Shown here piece after piece: positions 5,816 through 7,909 of a stretch of 7,909 bases of DNA (its first letter is position 1; each line of letters starts with the position of its first letter). This DNA comes from Bacteroidia bacterium (GTDB taxonomy: Bacteria; Bacteroidota; Bacteroidia; Chitinophagales; Saprospiraceae): the NCBI GenBank assembly GCA_030431945.1, contig JAUIIF010000192.1:1-7909 (forward strand), read 5' to 3'. The position numbers and the translations under genes are program-made. The notes beneath the pieces were generated by a model, which saw nothing but the letters and a program-made list of their open reading frames with translations, was not told the origin of the DNA and did no database searches.

Positions 5816-7429
5816 ATGCAACAACTAAATAACCGGAATTATTTCCCCGTACTACTGGCCCTGCTTTTTCTCTTCACCGCCTGTGGAGAAGAGCGTTTCG
5901 GCCTGGATTATTCCGACTACGACACGCCGACCTTAAATGACAACGACGGCGCCGTCCTTTACCAGGACCTGACCACCTTCCCGGTGCTGGAAAACATCAT
6001 GACGGCCCCGCCTACCTTTGAATACGCGGCGGAATATGGTTTCCTGATCGATACGGTTAAGGCCTCGGCCGGCAGTACGTTTTCCCCTAACAGATTTCAG
6101 ATTGACCGGGAAACGGGGGGGATCAGTTACGACAACACTAACGGCTCTTTGTCAAACGGAGAATATGTAATCTCGGTGTACGTGCAAACCACTGCGGGCC
6201 TGGTTAGCTACACTGATGCCGTAAGGATAACCGTGGGGGAAGTCCCTGTAACCCTATCCGTGGATAATGCAGTCGTGGATGCCGGTAGCCTGGAGCAGGG
6301 CGTAATTGCTACGGTAGCTTATACTGACAATACAACAGAAGGATTGGTTACCGAAGTGACGTTCTCGCTCGCGGGGAGTCCTGAAAACTTTGTTATCGAC
6401 GAAATGACGGGGGTGATCAGCAAGACCGGTGCCTTAAGCGAAGGGCCCCGGTTGTTATCGGTACGCGCAGCGACCAACCTTGGCTCCGTGACTGCAGAAA
6501 ACCTGGTAACCGTAAATGTCGGAGCCTCCCCAACCATCAGTTACCTGCAGCAGGACGGGGTAACGCCCCTGACAACGGTAACCGTATCCCCTTTTACCGC
6601 CTATACTTCTGCCACGCCAACATTGACGGGCATGAATGCTGCCAGCTGGATGGTCGATCTTCCGGCAGACCTCAGCTCTTTGATGAACGAATTCACCATC
6701 GGGCCAGACGGTGCCGTGTCCATTAACGAAAACTCCGGTCTTCCCGAAGGAACCTACCTGATCGGGGTGACGGCCACCAATCCGGCGGGGGTCTCTCTGT
6801 CCTTCCCTGATGTATTCGCCCTGGTGGTTGAGTTCCGTTGGGAACCCTTACTGACGGACCTGCTCAATAGCGACGAAAATGGAGTGTTGCCCGAAGAAGC
6901 TTATCCCGGCCTATGGAATGGTTATGACCTTGACGGAGAGGCAACCAATGGTTGGCAAAAAGTAGCGAACGTCGGCGGTGGTAACTTTTCCGGCATGCGT
7001 CGCTTTAACCCCGGCACCCTGGATGCCTCCCTGACCAGAACCATCGACCTTACCGGGGTGCAGGCACTGCGGATCTCCTTCGGAGAACTCATTGGTTACG
7101 GCGGGGCCTTTACGAACCGGTACGCCCGGGAACTCTATTTCGGTGAGACGGTCGCCGGATTGGAGTCCGGCAATTTTGTAGCCAGTGAATGGAATACCCT
7201 CATCGCCGCTGACGGCCCCTGGTTGGACGTCAACTGGAATATGGGAAATGGTCCGGAAAACCTCTATGATCCCCTCGAAATAGACCTCAGTCAAATATCG
7301 GGTAATACGTTGTACCTGAATTGGCGTCTCTTCTCCAGGGATGTAGCCGCAGGCAACCAGAACGGTCAGTGGATTATTACTCAGCTGATTGCCGAACGCG
7401 CCGCCGTTTTTGCGGCCGAAGAAGGGTAG
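5816..7429 (+). CDS. Probable surface glycan-binding lipoprotein with three Ig/cadherin-like repeats and a Trp-rich C-terminal domain
   Basis: The protein has 537 residues from the ATG at 5816. A GTG at 5786 in the same frame would add 10 polar residues ahead of the signal and is less likely. The N-terminus is a lipoprotein signal, LFLFTAC with Cys23, followed by GEE, consistent with surface export. Three related units follow (about 56-141, 144-236 and 240-339). Each contains an F-x-I-(D/G)-x-x-TG-x-I-like turn, then L-x-G-x-Y-x-x-SV-x-x-x-T-x-x-G and a closing V-x-x-V strand: cores at 94-139, 192-235 and 293-339. This pattern is typical of beta-sandwich spacer domains. Residues 340-537 form a different domain with eight of the protein's nine tryptophans (342, 367, 380, 459, 469, 474, 503, 519), resembling jelly-roll carbohydrate-binding or choice-of-anchor folds. 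Its position after SusC/SusD is the usual slot for a SusE/SusF-like or surface glycan-binding protein. No catalytic motif was seen. The family name is uncertain; the binding role comes from context and architecture. Confidence 0.8.
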   Translation: MQQLNNRNYFPVLLALLFLFTACGEERFGLDYSDYDTPTLNDNDGAVLYQDLTTFPVLENIMTAPPTFEYAAEYGFLIDTVKASAGSTFSPNRFQIDRETGGISYDNTNGSLSNGEYVISVYVQTTAGLVSYTDAVRITVGEVPVTLSVDNAVVDAGSLEQGVIATVAYTDNTTEGLVTEVTFSLAGSPENFVIDEMTGVISKTGALSEGPRLLSVRAATNLGSVTAENLVTVNVGASPTISYLQQDGVTPLTTVTVSPFTAYTSATPTLTGMNAASWMVDLPADLSSLMNEFTIGPDGAVSINENSGLPEGTYLIGVTATNPAGVSLSFPDVFALVVEFRWEPLLTDLLNSDENGVLPEEAYPGLWNGYDLDGEATNGWQKVANVGGGNFSGMRRFNPGTLDASLTRTIDLTGVQALRISFGELIGYGGAFTNRYARELYFGETVAGLESGNFVASEWNTLIAADGPWLDVNWNMGNGPENLYDPLEIDLSQISGNTLYLNWRLFSRDVAAGNQNGQWIITQLIAERAAVFAAEEG

Positions 7430-7516
7430 GACAGCAGGGTAGTAGGAAATAGAAAAACCAAATAACCTAATTGCTTTTTAAGCCCCTTTCATCACTCCCG
7501 CAATGATCCCTTTACC

Positions 7517-7909
7517 ATGAAATATTCGCTTTTTCTGCTACTCTTAACCTTGCTCGGCACCAGCGTCCGCGCCCAGCAAGCCCAGCCGCATAACATTCTG
7601 ATGATCGCCGTGGATGACTTGAAGCCCCTCATCGGGGCCTACGGAGATGACTATGCCATTACGCCGAATATTGACCGGCTGGCGGCCCGGGGCATCACTT
7701 TTACCAATGCCCATTGCCAACAAGCAGTTTGCGGCCCTTCGCGGGCGAGCTTATTAACGGGGTTACGGCCGGACCTGACCAGGGCTTGGGACCTGGAAAC
7801 CCAAATACGAGCCGAAAACCCTATGATTATCACCCTGCCGCAATTTTTAAAAGCAGCGGGATACCGTACCATGGGGATGGGCAAAATGTTTGATCCCCGC
7901 AGTGTGGAC
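7517..7909 (+). CDS. Secreted type I sulfatase, iduronate-2-sulfatase-like, N-terminal 131 residues (3' end outside window)
   Basis: The frame starts at the ATG at 7517 and is still open at the window edge. A signal peptide covers 1-19 (hydrophobic leucine run, VRA before Q20). NILMIAVDDLKPLIGAYGD (26-44) supplies the paired metal-binding Asp33 and Asp34 of the alkaline-phosphatase/sulfatase superfamily. PNIDRLAARGITF (50-62) is the usual sulfatase continuation. CQQAVCGPSRASLLTG (67-82) holds the CxPSR signature; Cys72 is the residue oxidised to formylglycine, and Arg76 is conserved. GMGKMFDP (121-128) provides the conserved active-site Lys123. The QQAVC-x-PSR context, the DLET segment (92-95) and GK-x-F-x-P closely resemble iduronate-2-sulfatase and its bacterial relatives; related subfamilies also act on algal sulfated polysaccharides. 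It would hydrolyse sulfate esters from glycans, in the periplasm or outside. Full members have about 450-550 residues, so roughly three quarters is missing. It lies 87 bases after the lipoprotein gene, in the same direction, and is probably part of the same locus. Confidence 0.93.
   Translation, partial: MKYSLFLLLLTLLGTSVRAQQAQPHNILMIAVDDLKPLIGAYGDDYAITPNIDRLAARGITFTNAHCQQAVCGPSRASLLTGLRPDLTRAWDLETQIRAENPMIITLPQFLKAAGYRTMGMGKMFDPRSVD

Noticed and set aside
7430..7516. Possible terminator or promoter between the binding lipoprotein and the sulfatase
   Set aside because: No stable hairpin and no TAnnTTTG-like element were found. The short T-run at 7474-7478 lacks a stem.

Overview
The window looks like part of a Bacteroidota chromosome. 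The evidence is a SusC/RagA-type TonB-dependent transporter next to a SusD-family lipoprotein, both followed by further surface and secreted proteins, plus relaxed lipoboxes followed by acidic residues. The coding sequence is fairly GC-rich for the phylum. That composition and the sulfatase would fit a marine, Lewinella/Saprospira-like lineage, but this placement is inference only.

Region 1 (1-736, + strand) holds the end of a small metal-binding cupin and, one base after its stop, a 167-residue protein. The C-terminal half of that protein resembles Rho-binding antiterminator (ROF-like) proteins; I do not recognise its N-terminal half. A GC-rich hairpin followed by a T-run (752-784) probably ends this unit.

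Region 2 (737-986) is a 250-bp gap. It contains that terminator, further inverted repeats and the leader of the next operon.

Region 3 (987-7909, all + strand) is a partial polysaccharide utilization locus. In order it encodes a SusC-like outer-membrane transporter, a SusD-like glycan-binding lipoprotein, a lipoprotein with three repeated beta-sandwich-like units and a Trp-rich C-terminal domain (a likely surface glycan-binding protein), and the N-terminal 131 residues of a secreted type I sulfatase resembling iduronate-2-sulfatases. The expected scheme is capture of a sulfated glycan at the cell surface by the SusD-like protein and the binding lipoprotein, import through the SusC-like channel, and removal of sulfate esters by the sulfatase. 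The presence of the sulfatase is the main reason to propose a sulfated substrate. No glycoside hydrolase, lyase, regulator or sulfatase-maturation enzyme lies inside the window.

The most notable anomaly is that the SusC gene is broken by a single-base frameshift at about 3647-3650, directly after the conserved GNPNPD motif. One extra T in the short T-run would restore a 1049-residue transporter with the usual aromatic C-terminus. This is either a sequencing/assembly error or a real inactivating mutation; the sequence alone cannot decide. I found no CRISPR array, tRNA, rRNA or insertion sequence. Apart from the fusion-like antiterminator protein, the gene content belongs to well-described families, and I do not see a clearly new type of system.
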